Assembly: GCF_001427525.1 (NCBI RefSeq)
Contig: NZ_LMGU01000001.1
Coordinates: 310,001-374,000, forward strand
From: Microbacterium sp. Root61
GTDB lineage: Bacteria > Actinomycetota > Actinomycetes > Actinomycetales > Microbacteriaceae
Length of the DNA stretch: 64,000 bases
Reading direction: 5' to 3'
Of the stretch, positions 1-8,683 are shown in pieces (positions within the stretch are counted from its first letter, which is position 1; every line of letters starts with the position of its first letter). Position numbers and translations under genes: made by a program. The notes beneath the pieces were generated by a model, which was not told the origin of the DNA, did no database searches, and was given only the letters and a program-made list of their open reading frames with translations.

Positions 1-430
1 CGAGCAGGGCCGCGGCGATGCCGAGCCGCTGCCCCATGCCGAGCGAGAAGCCGCCGGCGCGCTTGCCCGCGACGGAGGCGAGTCCGGTGATGTCGATCAC
101 CTCGTCGACACGGGAACGGGGGATACCGTGCGTGGCGGCCATCGCGCGGAGGTGGTTGGTGGCGCTGCGGCCGGTGTGGACAGCCTTCGCGTCCAGCAGC
201 ACACCCACCTCGGTGAGGGGGGAGCGCAGCCCGGAGTAGTCGCGGCCGTTGACGGTGACCCCGCCCTGCGTGGGCTTGTCGAGCCCCACGATCATGCGCA
301 TGGTGGTGGACTTGCCCGCACCGTTCGGACCGAGGAAGCCGGTGACCAGGCCCGGCTGCACGGTGAAGCTGACATCGGAGACGGCGTGTTTACTGCCGAA
401 GCTCTTGCTGAGGTTCTCTGCAACGATCAT
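1..430 (-). CDS. ABC transporter ATP-binding protein, truncated by window edge
   Basis: The reading frame opens at the ATG at 428-430 and runs off the left end, so about 143 N-terminal residues are visible. They begin MIVAENLSKSFG and contain a Walker A motif GPNGAGKST followed by TMRMIVGLDKPTQGG, then the region up to the signature loop (FSLGMGQRL, a variant of LSGGQ) just before the edge. This is the drug/bacitracin-export type of ABC ATPase (DrrA/BcrA/CcmA-like), which pairs with a separate permease; that partner would lie to the left. ATP hydrolysis at the cytoplasmic membrane face is known for the family; the substrate cannot be inferred. pepN lies upstream on the same strand, separated by a hairpin, so this is probably a separate transcript. 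Confidence 0.9.
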   Translation of the reverse strand, partial: MIVAENLSKSFGSKHAVSDVSFTVQPGLVTGFLGPNGAGKSTTMRMIVGLDKPTQGGVTVNGRDYSGLRSPLTEVGVLLDAKAVHTGRSATNHLRAMAATHGIPRSRVDEVIDITGLASVAGKRAGGFSLGMGQRLGIAAALL

Positions 431-445
431 GCTTCGACGTTACGG

Positions 446-486
446 AAAGACCCCCCTCCGGCACATCAGCCTGGAGGAGGGTCTTT
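446..486 (-). terminator. Hairpin terminator after pepN
   Basis: AAAGACCCCCCTCC and GGAGGAGGGTCTTT form a 14-bp stem with one mismatch around a 13-base loop, between the pepN stop and the ABC ATPase start. On the minus strand the stem ends in a short T run. Confidence 0.75.
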
Positions 487-512
487 CGCGTGGTGCGGGT
501 GGTACCGGGGTA

Positions 513-3056
513 CTACTGGGCGTCGCGCTCCTGCACCGCGAGGGCGCGCTCGACGCCCGCGAGGTTCTCCTGCACGAGGCGGCGGAGAGCCGGGGCGGCG
601 TCGCCGTTGGCCGCGAGCCACGCACGCGTGGCGTCGCGCAGCACGGTGTTCGCGAGCGCTGCCGGGTACAGCCCGACGATCAGGTACTGCGCGATCTGGT
701 AGGTCCGCGACGTCCAGATCGGCAGCAGCATGTCGAAGTACGGCTGCACGAACGCGTCCAGCACGTCCACGCCCGCGGGGTGGACGAGTCCGGCCGCGGC
801 GGCACGCACGATCGTGTTGGGAAGGTCGTCGTTCTCCACGAGCGAGTCCCACGCGATGCGCTTGGCCTCGACGGTCGGCAGCGCGGCCTTCGCCTGAGCG
901 GCGAACTCGCCGCCCTTGGCCGTGTTGTCGGCAGCCAGCGCGGCGTCGATGTCGGACGCGGAGACCACGCCGGCCGTCGCGAGCGAGACGAGCAGTTGCC
1001 ACGACAGGTCGGTATCGATATCGAGACCCTCGAAGGTCACGTCACCGTCGCGGACCTGGCGGACGAGCTCCGACTGCGCCGGGTTCGCCGCTGCACTGGC
1101 GAACGTCGTCACGAACTGGAGCTGGCTGTCGCTGCCGGCCTCGGCGGCCTGCGCGAGCGCCCAGAGGCCCTCGGCGACCTTGACGCGCGTCGCATGCCGC
1201 TTCTCGGGGGAGACATACGCGTTGGCGGCGAGCAGCAGCTGACCGAGCGTGGTGCGAACGGTCGTGGACTCGGTCTCGGCGCCGATGTTTCGCAGCACGA
1301 GGTCGACGTAGTCGCTGGCGGATGCCTCGGCATCCCGCGTCTGATCCCATGCGGCACCCCACACCAGCGAGCGGGCCAGCGGGTCGCTGATCGCGCCGAG
1401 GTGGTCGATCGCCGTCTTGAGCGACCGCTCGTCGAGGCGGATCTTCGCGTAAGCGAGGTCCTCGTCGTTGAGCAGCACGAGGTCGGGGCGCTCGATGCCC
1501 TTGAGCTCGGTGACCTCGGTGCGGTCGCCGTCCACGTCGAGCTCGACGTGGTGCACGCGCACCAGGGCGCCGTCCTTCAGGCTGTAGAACCCGACACCGA
1601 GGCGGTGCGGGCGGATGGTCGGGTAGTCGGCCGGCGCGGTCTGCACGATCGCGAAGCGCGTGATCCTGCCGTCGACGCCTTCCTCGATGAGCGGCGTGAG
1701 CGTGTTGACGCCCGCCGTCTCGAGCCACTTCTTCGACCAGCCGGACAGCTCGCGGCCGCTCGTCTTCTCGAGCTCGGCGAGCAGGTCGCCGACCTCGGTG
1801 TTGCCCCACTCGTGCTTCTTGAAGTACTCCGAGACGCCGGCGAAGAACTGCTCGATGCCGACCCAGGCGGCCAGCTGCTTGAGCACCGATCCGCCTTTGG
1901 CGTAGGTGATGCCGTCGAAGTTGACCTGCACGTCTTCGAGGTCGTTGATCTCGGCGACGACCGGGTGCGTGGAGGGGAGCTGGTCCTGGCGGTACGCCCA
2001 GGTCTTCTCCATCGCGTTGAACGTGGTCCACGCCTCGGTCCACTCGGTGGCCTCGGCAGTGGCGATGGTGGAGGCCCACTCGGCGAAGGACTCGTTCAGC
2101 CAGAGGTCGTTCCACCACTTCATGGTGACGAGGTCGCCGAACCACATATGCGCCAGCTCATGCAGGATCGTGACGACGCGGCGCTCCTTGACGGCATCCG
2201 TCACCTTGCTGCGGAAGACGTAGGTCTCGGTGAAGGTGACCGCACCGGCGTTCTCCATCGCGCCCGCGTTGAACTCGGGGACGAACAGCTGGTCGTACTT
2301 GGCGAACGGGTACGGGTAGTCGAACTTCTTCTCGAAGTACGCGAAGCCCTCGCGGGTCTTGTCGAAGATGTAGTCGGCGTCCAGGTGCTGCCACAGGCTC
2401 TTGCGGCCGTAGACGCCGAGCGGGATGACGCGGCCGGAGGTGCTGGTCAGCTCCGAGAACGTGGACTCGTACGGGCCCGCGATGAGCGCGGTGATGTACG
2501 AGGAGATGCGCGGGGTGGGCTCGAAGGTCCACGTGGCCCGGCCGTCGCCGTGCTTCTTCGGCTCGGGGGTGGGGGAGTTGGAGATGACCTTCCACGGCTC
2601 GGGCGCGGTGATCGTGAACTGGAACGTCGCCTTGAGGTCGGGCTGCTCGAACACCGTGAAGACGCGGCGGGAGTCGGGCACCTCGAACTGCGAGTAGAGG
2701 TACACCTCGCCGTCGACGGGGTCGACGAAGCGATGCAGGCCCTCGCCCGTGTTCGTGTACAGGCAGTCCGCGTCGACGATGAGCTCGTTCTCGGCGGCGA
2801 GATCGGTCAGCGCGATGCGCGAATCGGCGAAGGCCGAGACCGACACGTCGCGACCGTTCAGGGTGATCGAGCGGACGTCGCGGGCGATCAGGTCGATGAA
2901 CGTGCTCGCGCCGGCGACGGCGCTGAAGCGCACGACGGTGCGGGAGGAGAAGACCTCGTCGCCCTTCGTGAGGTCGAGCGAGACGTCATACGAGTGGGTG
3001 TCGACGATCGTGCGGCGCTCCTGCGCCTCGATGCGGGTGAGGTTCTCTCCAGGCAC
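513..3056 (-). CDS. pepN: Aminopeptidase N (M1 zinc metallopeptidase)
   Basis: An 847-residue cytoplasmic aminopeptidase that removes N-terminal residues from peptides. The substrate-binding GAMEN motif is at about residues 265-269. The zinc site is HELAH at 299-303 with the third ligand Glu322 in NESFAEW. The C-terminal half is the helical ERAP1-like domain. Length fits actinobacterial PepN. I chose the GTG at 3054-3056 because GGGAG lies just upstream and the protein then begins MPGENLTRIEAQERR, the usual N-terminus; an in-frame ATG 39 bases upstream gives an unlikely proline-rich extension. It is monocistronic, with a terminator behind it. Confidence 0.96.
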   Translation of the reverse strand: MPGENLTRIEAQERRTIVDTHSYDVSLDLTKGDEVFSSRTVVRFSAVAGASTFIDLIARDVRSITLNGRDVSVSAFADSRIALTDLAAENELIVDADCLYTNTGEGLHRFVDPVDGEVYLYSQFEVPDSRRVFTVFEQPDLKATFQFTITAPEPWKVISNSPTPEPKKHGDGRATWTFEPTPRISSYITALIAGPYESTFSELTSTSGRVIPLGVYGRKSLWQHLDADYIFDKTREGFAYFEKKFDYPYPFAKYDQLFVPEFNAGAMENAGAVTFTETYVFRSKVTDAVKERRVVTILHELAHMWFGDLVTMKWWNDLWLNESFAEWASTIATAEATEWTEAWTTFNAMEKTWAYRQDQLPSTHPVVAEINDLEDVQVNFDGITYAKGGSVLKQLAAWVGIEQFFAGVSEYFKKHEWGNTEVGDLLAELEKTSGRELSGWSKKWLETAGVNTLTPLIEEGVDGRITRFAIVQTAPADYPTIRPHRLGVGFYSLKDGALVRVHHVELDVDGDRTEVTELKGIERPDLVLLNDEDLAYAKIRLDERSLKTAIDHLGAISDPLARSLVWGAAWDQTRDAEASASDYVDLVLRNIGAETESTTVRTTLGQLLLAANAYVSPEKRHATRVKVAEGLWALAQAAEAGSDSQLQFVTTFASAAANPAQSELVRQVRDGDVTFEGLDIDTDLSWQLLVSLATAGVVSASDIDAALAADNTAKGGEFAAQAKAALPTVEAKRIAWDSLVENDDLPNTIVRAAAAGLVHPAGVDVLDAFVQPYFDMLLPIWTSRTYQIAQYLIVGLYPAALANTVLRDATRAWLAANGDAAPALRRLVQENLAGVERALAVQERDAQ

Positions 3057-3128
3057 TGCGATGCTCCCAAGGGGTGAGGGTGGATGCCGGGGCATGGCGC
3101 TGCTGGCGCCGACGGCAACCCGTACAGC

Positions 3129-4778
3129 CTACGCGGCGGCGGCATCCTCGCGAAGGACATGGCTGCGCGCGTGTTCGACGGCGGTCGGGAGGTCGTCGAA
3201 GAGGTGGTTGTGGTGGCGGAGCGACTGCAGCACTCCCACCGTCGTGAACAGATCGACATGCCCTTCCTGCACCCCCTTGATCAGCACCGTGACCCCGCGG
3301 CGCTCCCATTGCCGCACGATTTCGCTGAGCACGTGCGCCCCGGTGGCGTCGACGACTTCGAGCTGCGACATGCGGAGGATCACGACGGACACCCCCTGCA
3401 GCGATGTCACGCTCTCGAGCACCCGATCGGCCGCCGCGAAGATCAGCGGCCCGTCGATGCGGATGACCGCGATCCGTTCATCGCCCGCGACGGGCGGGCC
3501 CGGGAGGTCCTCCCGGTGCACGCCGGTGGAGCGGGACAGGCTGCGGATCGCGAAGGCGCCGGCCACGATCATGCCGATGATCACGGCGACGATGAGGTCC
3601 ACCGAGACCGTCACGATGGCGGTGATCACGAACCCCGCGGCATCCGCCTTGGTCGACCTCAGAATCGATCGCGCGGTGCCGATGTGCACCATGCGCACCG
3701 CGGTGACCATGAGCACCCCGGACAGTGCGGCGAGGGGAATCCTGCCGACGGGACCGGCGGCAAGGAGCACGACCAGCAGGAGGACGACGGCGTGTGCGAT
3801 CGACGCGAGGCGCGTGCGGCCGCCGGAACGCACGTTGACGGCGGTGCGAGCGATGGCCCCGGTGGCCGGCATCCCGCCGAAGAGCCCGGCGGCGACGGAA
3901 GCCAGTCCCTGGCCCACCAGCTCGCGATCGGGGTCGTAGCCACCCGTATCGGCGAGGGAGGCGGCGACCCGAGCCGACAGCAGGGACTCGATCGCGGCGA
4001 GGGCCGCGACGGTCAGCGCGGGCAGCAGCAATGCGGCAATCGTGGCCGGGTCGAAGGAGGGCAGGGCGAGGCCGGGCAGGCTGGTCGGCAGTGCGCCGAT
4101 CACCGTCAGCGGCGAGGGCAGCACCACGGCCAGCAGTGTCACTGCGATGATCCCGATCAATGAACCGGGAAGCGCGCGGTGAACCCGCGGCAGAAGGACC
4201 ATGCATGCCGTGACGATCGCGACGGCGCCGAGCGCCCAGAGCAGATACCCCACGTCGGCATGGACGAGCGAGTCCACGGCGGCGAGGATGACATTCGTCT
4301 CGGAGCTGTGGCTGTCCGGCCCCGTCAGCGCGGGTACCTGCTGCAGGAAGATGATGATCGCGATGCCGACGGTGAACCCTTCGATCACCGGCCACGGGAT
4401 GAAGGACACGGCGCGTCCCAGCCGCAGGACGCCGGCCACCAGAACGATGATTCCCGCCATGACGCTCACCAGGGCGACTGCCGCGATGCCCTGCGAGGCC
4501 ACGATCGGCGCGAGCACCACGACCATCGCTCCCGTGGGACCCGAGATCTGCACGTGCGAGCCGCCGAACACGGCCGCCACGACACCCGCGACGATCGCGG
4601 TGATCAGACCTGCCTCGGCTCCTGCTCCCGAGGAGATTCCGAATCCGAGTGCCAGGGGGAGGGCCACGATGCCGACCGTCAGCCCGGCCAGGAGGTCGCT
4701 CCGCCAGGACCGCCGAACGCCTCGATAGTCGGCGAGTGAGGGGAGCAGGGCGCGCGCCGAAGCCAGCAGCCTGTTCAA
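3129..4778 (-). CDS. SulP-family anion transporter with STAS domain
   Basis: A 549-residue membrane protein. About 10-12 hydrophobic segments fill residues 25-400, beginning with DLLAGLTVGIVALPLALGFG, the typical SulP N-terminal signature. A C-terminal STAS domain (about 430-530; VVILRMSQLEVVDATGAHVL) follows. SulP proteins carry sulfate, bicarbonate or related anions; the substrate is not readable here. The start is a TTG whose last two bases belong to the stop codon of the upstream ArsR-type gene (TTGA overlap), so the two are translationally coupled and the transporter is probably controlled by that regulator. No carbonic anhydrase or sulfur-assimilation gene is adjacent. Confidence 0.92.
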   Translation of the reverse strand: MNRLLASARALLPSLADYRGVRRSWRSDLLAGLTVGIVALPLALGFGISSGAGAEAGLITAIVAGVVAAVFGGSHVQISGPTGAMVVVLAPIVASQGIAAVALVSVMAGIIVLVAGVLRLGRAVSFIPWPVIEGFTVGIAIIIFLQQVPALTGPDSHSSETNVILAAVDSLVHADVGYLLWALGAVAIVTACMVLLPRVHRALPGSLIGIIAVTLLAVVLPSPLTVIGALPTSLPGLALPSFDPATIAALLLPALTVAALAAIESLLSARVAASLADTGGYDPDRELVGQGLASVAAGLFGGMPATGAIARTAVNVRSGGRTRLASIAHAVVLLLVVLLAAGPVGRIPLAALSGVLMVTAVRMVHIGTARSILRSTKADAAGFVITAIVTVSVDLIVAVIIGMIVAGAFAIRSLSRSTGVHREDLPGPPVAGDERIAVIRIDGPLIFAAADRVLESVTSLQGVSVVILRMSQLEVVDATGAHVLSEIVRQWERRGVTVLIKGVQEGHVDLFTTVGVLQSLRHHNHLFDDLPTAVEHARSHVLREDAAAA

Positions 4779-5140
4779 CGACGGACCTGGAGCGTCGGCA
4801 ACTCGCCGACGCCGTCCGCACGGTCGCGCTCCGCCGCCATCACCTCTCCGAGCAGCTGACGTGCCACCACCAGCAGGTCAGCGATCGTGCGTGAACTCAA
4901 GCGGTAGTAGACGTGACTCGCCCGCCGTTCCGACTCCACCAGCCGGTGGCGCCGCAGGACGGACAAGTGCTGGGAGAGGTGAGAGGACTCGAGGCCGGTC
5001 TCCTCCTGCAGCGCGCCGACCGTGAGCTCATCACTCGCCGAGAGCAGCTCGAGGATCCGGATTCGGAACGGATGAGAGAGGCCTTTGAACAACCCGGCCT
5101 TCACTTCGTAGAGCGGACGTTCTGCATTGCTTGATGGCAT
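4775..5140 (-). CDS. ArsR-family winged-helix transcriptional regulator
   Basis: A 121-residue regulator with a central helix-turn-helix (about residues 15-85; KGLSHPFRIRILELLS ... SSHLSQHLSVLRRHRLV ... HVYYRLS). It has no Cys pair of the CxC metal-sensor kind, so the inducer is unlikely to be a thiol-bound metal. It is the first gene of a two-gene operon with the SulP transporter (4-base overlap). Its ATG lies inside a perfect inverted repeat at 5139-5154, which suggests autorepression. The effector is unknown; an anion or a sulfur compound would fit the transporter, but that is inference. Confidence 0.9.
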   Translation of the reverse strand: MPSSNAERPLYEVKAGLFKGLSHPFRIRILELLSASDELTVGALQEETGLESSHLSQHLSVLRRHRLVESERRASHVYYRLSSRTIADLLVVARQLLGEVMAAERDRADGVGELPTLQVRR

Positions 5141-5154
5141 GATGAAATCATCAT
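5139..5154. promoter_or_regulatory. Putative ArsR-type operator over start codon
   Basis: ATGATGA, a 2-base AA centre, and TCATCAT form a perfect 7-2-7 inverted repeat that includes bases of the regulator's ATG (5138-5140, minus strand). The centre and placement match the operator-like repeat at 16560-16581. Confidence 0.6.
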
Positions 5155-5236
5155 ATCGCTTGGTGTCCGCGCTCGATCGATGCCGGGTCGACGCCCGTGG
5201 GACCTGACGCGGCGGCGGCGGTGTCAGGATGGACGC

Positions 5237-6466
5237 ATGGGTGAAAGCGATGTGCAGCCGTCCGGATCCGACCTCGACGGTGGGGGAGCGGTGCCGTTCG
5301 CCTCACCCGAAGCCCGTGGCGGGGCGCCGTTCGTCGAGGTGCCGGTCGCCTATGACGCGGTGCTGCTGGCCGGCTTCGGCGGTCCCGAGGGGCAGGAGGA
5401 CGTCATCCCGTTCCTGCGCAACGTCACACGCGGGCGCGGCATCCCCGACGAACGCCTCGAAGAGGTCGCGCACCACTACCGCCACTTCGGCGGCATCAGC
5501 CCGATCAATGCGCAGAACCGTGCGTTGAAGGCCGCGCTGGAGGCCGAGCTCGCCGGCCGCGACCTGCACCTGCCGGTGTACTGGGGCAACCGCAACTGGG
5601 CGCCGTACCTGGAGGATGCGGTGACGGATGCCGCGGCCTCCGGTCACACGAACCTCCTCGCCGTCGCGACCAGCGCGTACAGCTCTTTCTCCAGCTGCCG
5701 GCAGTACCGCGAGGACTTCGCCCGGGTGCTGACCGACACCGGACTCGGCGACCCGTCGCTGCCGGCCCCGATGACGATCGACAAGGTGCGTCAGTTCTTC
5801 GACCACCCCGGCTTCGTCTCGGCCTTCGTCGCAGGCGTGCGTGACGCCGTGCAGGGCTTCCTCGCCGACGGCATCGCCCCCGAGGCGATCACGGTGCTGT
5901 TCTCGACCCACAGCATCCCGACCGCCGACGCCGAGCGTTCCGGCCCGCGCGACCAGGACTTCGGCGAGGGCGGCGCTTATGCGGCGCAGCACCGCGCCGT
6001 GGCCGCCTATGTCATGGCGGAGGTCGCAGCGGCGGTGCCCGTTGCCGACGGAGTGCGCTGGGAGCTCGTCTACCAGTCCCGGTCGGGCCCGGCGTCGCAG
6101 CCCTGGCTCGAGCCGGACGTGTGCGACGTGATCGGCGAGCTCCCCGGCCGCGGGATGCAGGCCGTCGCGGTGGTGCCGCTGGGCTTCATGAGCGACCACA
6201 TGGAGGTGCTCTGGGACCTCGACACCGAGGCGCTGGATGCGGCCACCGAGGCGGGACTCCGGGCCGTGCGCACCCCGACGCCCGGGGTGGATCCCGCCTT
6301 CGTCTCGGGACTGGTCGACCTCATCCAGGAGCGGTTGAACGGCACCGCGCCCGGTGAGCGCCCGCACTCGACCGACCTCGGACCGTGGTTCGACGTGTGT
6401 CGTCCCGCGTGCTGCGAGAACATCCGTGCGGGGTTCAAGCCCGCCGCGGCGGGGGTCGCCCCGTGA
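5237..6466 (+). CDS. hemH: Ferrochelatase (coproporphyrin ferrochelatase)
   Basis: A 409-residue ferrochelatase inserting Fe2+ into the porphyrin; in actinobacteria the substrate is coproporphyrin III. The core begins YDAVLLAGFGGPEG, and FSTHSIP carries the catalytic His. Cys154 (SSFSSCRQY) with Cys388, Cys392 and Cys393 near the C-terminus fits the four-cysteine [2Fe-2S] site known for actinobacterial enzymes. I chose the ATG at 5237: a -10-like CAGGAT sits six bases before it, suggesting a leaderless start, and the upstream extension to 5180 is Arg-rich and unlike the family. The first about 35 residues are low-complexity. No other haem gene is nearby. Confidence 0.95.
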   Translation: MGESDVQPSGSDLDGGGAVPFASPEARGGAPFVEVPVAYDAVLLAGFGGPEGQEDVIPFLRNVTRGRGIPDERLEEVAHHYRHFGGISPINAQNRALKAALEAELAGRDLHLPVYWGNRNWAPYLEDAVTDAAASGHTNLLAVATSAYSSFSSCRQYREDFARVLTDTGLGDPSLPAPMTIDKVRQFFDHPGFVSAFVAGVRDAVQGFLADGIAPEAITVLFSTHSIPTADAERSGPRDQDFGEGGAYAAQHRAVAAYVMAEVAAAVPVADGVRWELVYQSRSGPASQPWLEPDVCDVIGELPGRGMQAVAVVPLGFMSDHMEVLWDLDTEALDAATEAGLRAVRTPTPGVDPAFVSGLVDLIQERLNGTAPGERPHSTDLGPWFDVCRPACCENIRAGFKPAAAGVAP

Positions 6467-6486
6467 CTCGACTCTAGGATTGGGCC

Positions 6487-7023
6487 ATGCGCATCCATAT
6501 CGCGACCGACCACGCCGGCCTCGAGTTCTCCACGCAGCTCATGCACCACCTCGCTGAGGCGGGACACGACGTCGTGGACCACGGACCCCTCGAGTACGAA
6601 CCGCTCGATGACTATCCGTCCTTCTGCATCCGTGCCGCCCAGGCCGTCGTGCGCGACCAGGCCGCCGGCATCGAGGCTCTCGGTGTCGTCTTCGGCGGCT
6701 CGGGCAACGGCGAGCAGATCGCCGCGAACAAGGTGCACGGCATCCGTGCCGCCCTGGTCTGGAACATCGCGACCGCCGAACTGGCCCGCGAGCACAACGA
6801 CGCCAACGTGATCTCGATCGGTGCCCGCCAGCACACGTTCGAGGAGGCGGCATCCTTCATCGACCGCTTCATCGCCACGCCGTTCTCCGGTGAGGAGCGC
6901 CACGTGCGCCGCATCGCGCAGATCGCCGCGTTCGAGGCGGACGGCTCGCTCGAGCCCGACCCGCGGGTGCTCGTGGCGCGCGGCGGCGAGGACGTCGATC
7001 AGATCGACCCCGAGGCAGGCTGA
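6487..7023 (+). CDS. rpiB: Ribose-5-phosphate isomerase B
   Basis: A 178-residue RpiB/LacAB-fold isomerase interconverting ribose 5-phosphate and ribulose 5-phosphate in the pentose phosphate pathway. It starts MRIHIATDHAGLEF and carries the phosphate/substrate loop GGSGNGEQ, with Glu76 in place of the catalytic Cys of E. coli-type RpiB, as in mycobacteria. RNIATAELAREHNDANV-like residues (here WNIATAELAREHNDANV) form the second active-site segment. TAGGAT lies exactly six bases before the ATG, with no Shine-Dalgarno sequence, pointing to a leaderless mRNA. The stop codon shares its A with the start of the DNA glycosylase gene (TGATG). Confidence 0.96.
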   Translation: MRIHIATDHAGLEFSTQLMHHLAEAGHDVVDHGPLEYEPLDDYPSFCIRAAQAVVRDQAAGIEALGVVFGGSGNGEQIAANKVHGIRAALVWNIATAELAREHNDANVISIGARQHTFEEAASFIDRFIATPFSGEERHVRRIAQIAAFEADGSLEPDPRVLVARGGEDVDQIDPEAG

Positions 7024-8018
7024 TGCCGGAGGGCCATTCCGTCCACCGGATCGCCCGCCAATTCGACCGCAACTTCGTCGGTCGGCAGGTCGCGGCATCC
7101 AGTCCGCAGGGGCGGTTCGTCGAGGGCGCGGCGATGATCGACGGCACGAGCGCGACCGCTGTCCGCGCGGTCGGCAAGCAGATGTTCCTCGAGTTCGAGG
7201 ACGACCTGTGGCTGCGCGTGCATCTGGGCATGTACGGCGCCTGGGACTTCGCCGGCGAGATCCTCGTGGACCCGACGATCGCTTCGGCGAACGGGCGGAT
7301 GGGGCAGACCAACCAGCGCGGCACGGATGAGGCCGCGATCCTGGATGCTGCGGGCGAGAACTCGCTGAGCTCGATCGGTGCTCCGCGGCGCACACGCGTG
7401 CACGTGCGCATGTCCGAGCAGACCACCGGTCTTGCCGGCGATGACCTGGAATGGCCGCCGCCGGTCGTCGGTCAGGTGCGGCTGCGGCTGATGACCGACT
7501 CCACCTGTGCGGACCTGCGCGGTCCGACCTCGTGCGAATTGCAGACGCCCGACGAGGTCGCCGCGACGATCGCCAAGCTCGGTCCAGACCCGCTGGTGGA
7601 CGACATCGCCGAGGGCGAGGAGCGCTTCACCGCCGTGGTGCGGCGCAAGCCCACCCCGATCGGGCTGCTGCTGATGGACCAGAGCGTCGTCAGCGGAATC
7701 GGCAACGTCTATCGGGCCGAACTGCTGTTCCGCGCGCGCCAGAACCCGCACACTCCGGGCAAGCAGGTGCGCGAGGAGGTCGTGCGCGAGCTGTGGCGCG
7801 ACTGGGTGCGGCTGTTGTCGATCGGCGTCGAGACCGGCCAGATGATGACGATGGACGACCTGGATCCGACCGCTTACCGCAAGGCGATGGCGCACCGCGA
7901 CGACCGGCACTGGGTGTACCACCGCGCCGGGCTGCCGTGCCGGATCTGCGGCACCGAGATCGTGCTGGAGGAGATGGGCGCCCGCAAGCTCTATTGGTGT
8001 CCCTCCTGTCAGGCCTGA
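7023..8018 (+). CDS. Fpg/Nei-family DNA glycosylase/AP lyase
   Basis: A 331-residue base-excision repair enzyme. Removal of the initiator Met exposes the catalytic Pro2-Glu3 of MPEGHSVHR. The Nei-like variant (PEGHS) suggests preference for oxidised pyrimidines over 8-oxoguanine, but this is inference. The helix-two-turn-helix region (about 200-260; LLMDQSVVSGIGNVYRAELLF) and a C-terminal zinc finger (CRIC ... WCPSC, about 304-329) are intact. It overlaps rpiB by one base and is therefore co-transcribed and coupled to it, a pairing seen in other actinobacteria. Confidence 0.94.
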   Translation: MPEGHSVHRIARQFDRNFVGRQVAASSPQGRFVEGAAMIDGTSATAVRAVGKQMFLEFEDDLWLRVHLGMYGAWDFAGEILVDPTIASANGRMGQTNQRGTDEAAILDAAGENSLSSIGAPRRTRVHVRMSEQTTGLAGDDLEWPPPVVGQVRLRLMTDSTCADLRGPTSCELQTPDEVAATIAKLGPDPLVDDIAEGEERFTAVVRRKPTPIGLLLMDQSVVSGIGNVYRAELLFRARQNPHTPGKQVREEVVRELWRDWVRLLSIGVETGQMMTMDDLDPTAYRKAMAHRDDRHWVYHRAGLPCRICGTEIVLEEMGARKLYWCPSCQA

Positions 8019-8047
8019 GCCGAGGCGAACACTCGTAGGCTGAACCC

Positions 8048-8683
8048 ATGCGTCAGAACCCTTCCTTTGCGATGACGGATGTCGCGGAGCTGCGTCGACT
8101 GATCGACCTCAACCCGTGGGTGACCCTGGTGAGTGCGACCGATGACGGGCTTGTCGCGTCCCACTACGCCGTGCTGCTGGACGCCGACCGCGACGACCTG
8201 ACGATCGTCGGCCACGTCGGCAAGCCGGACGACCTCGTTCACGGACTCGGCGAGCGCGAGCTGCTCGTCGTCGTGCAGGGACCGCACGGGTACGTGTCGC
8301 CCGGCTGGTACGGCGATGTCGCGGCCGTGCCCACCTGGAACTTCATCTCGGCCCACCTGACCGGCGTCCCCGAGGTCCTCGCCCCTGAGGAGAACCTGCG
8401 CGTGCTCGAGCGTCTGGTGGAGCGGTTCGAGAAGCCCATGCCGGAGCCGCGCCTGATGTGGCAGGCGCCTAACGACCCCGCGTTCGTGGAGCGGCTGGAA
8501 CGGGGGACCGTCGGGTTCCGCCTCACGCCCACCAAGGTCGTCGCCAAGCGCAAGCTCAGTCAGAACAAGACCCCGGAGGTCATCGAGACCGTGATCGCCC
8601 AGCTCTCCGCCGAAGGGCCGCACGCCAACCCGGCGCTCGCCGCCGAGATGCGTCGCGCCGAGGACGCGCGAGTGCGTCCGTGA
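8048..8683 (+). CDS. FMN-binding PaiB-family protein
   Basis: A 211-residue protein of the PaiB/FMN-binding split-barrel family (FMN_bind_2), recognised by the HYAVLLD start of the barrel, GHVGKPDD, VQGPHGYVSPGWYG and the C-terminal KRKLSQNK motif. Bacillus PaiB is described as a negative regulator of sporulation and protease genes, but most relatives are uncharacterised flavin-binding proteins; an oxidoreductase role is equally possible. TAGGCT sits six bases before the ATG (leaderless type). The stop overlaps the start of the next gene as GTGA. Confidence 0.9.
   Translation: MRQNPSFAMTDVAELRRLIDLNPWVTLVSATDDGLVASHYAVLLDADRDDLTIVGHVGKPDDLVHGLGERELLVVVQGPHGYVSPGWYGDVAAVPTWNFISAHLTGVPEVLAPEENLRVLERLVERFEKPMPEPRLMWQAPNDPAFVERLERGTVGFRLTPTKVVAKRKLSQNKTPEVIETVIAQLSAEGPHANPALAAEMRRAEDARVRP

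Noticed and set aside
249..3077. Long open frame on the plus strand across pepN (942 residues)
   Set aside because: It is the antisense shadow of pepN, Arg/Val/Gly-rich with no domain, as expected for high-GC DNA. Similar long shadows at 9496-10809, 11567-13153, 29239-30828, 41060-43330, 43294-45510 and 49055-52594 were dropped for the same reason.
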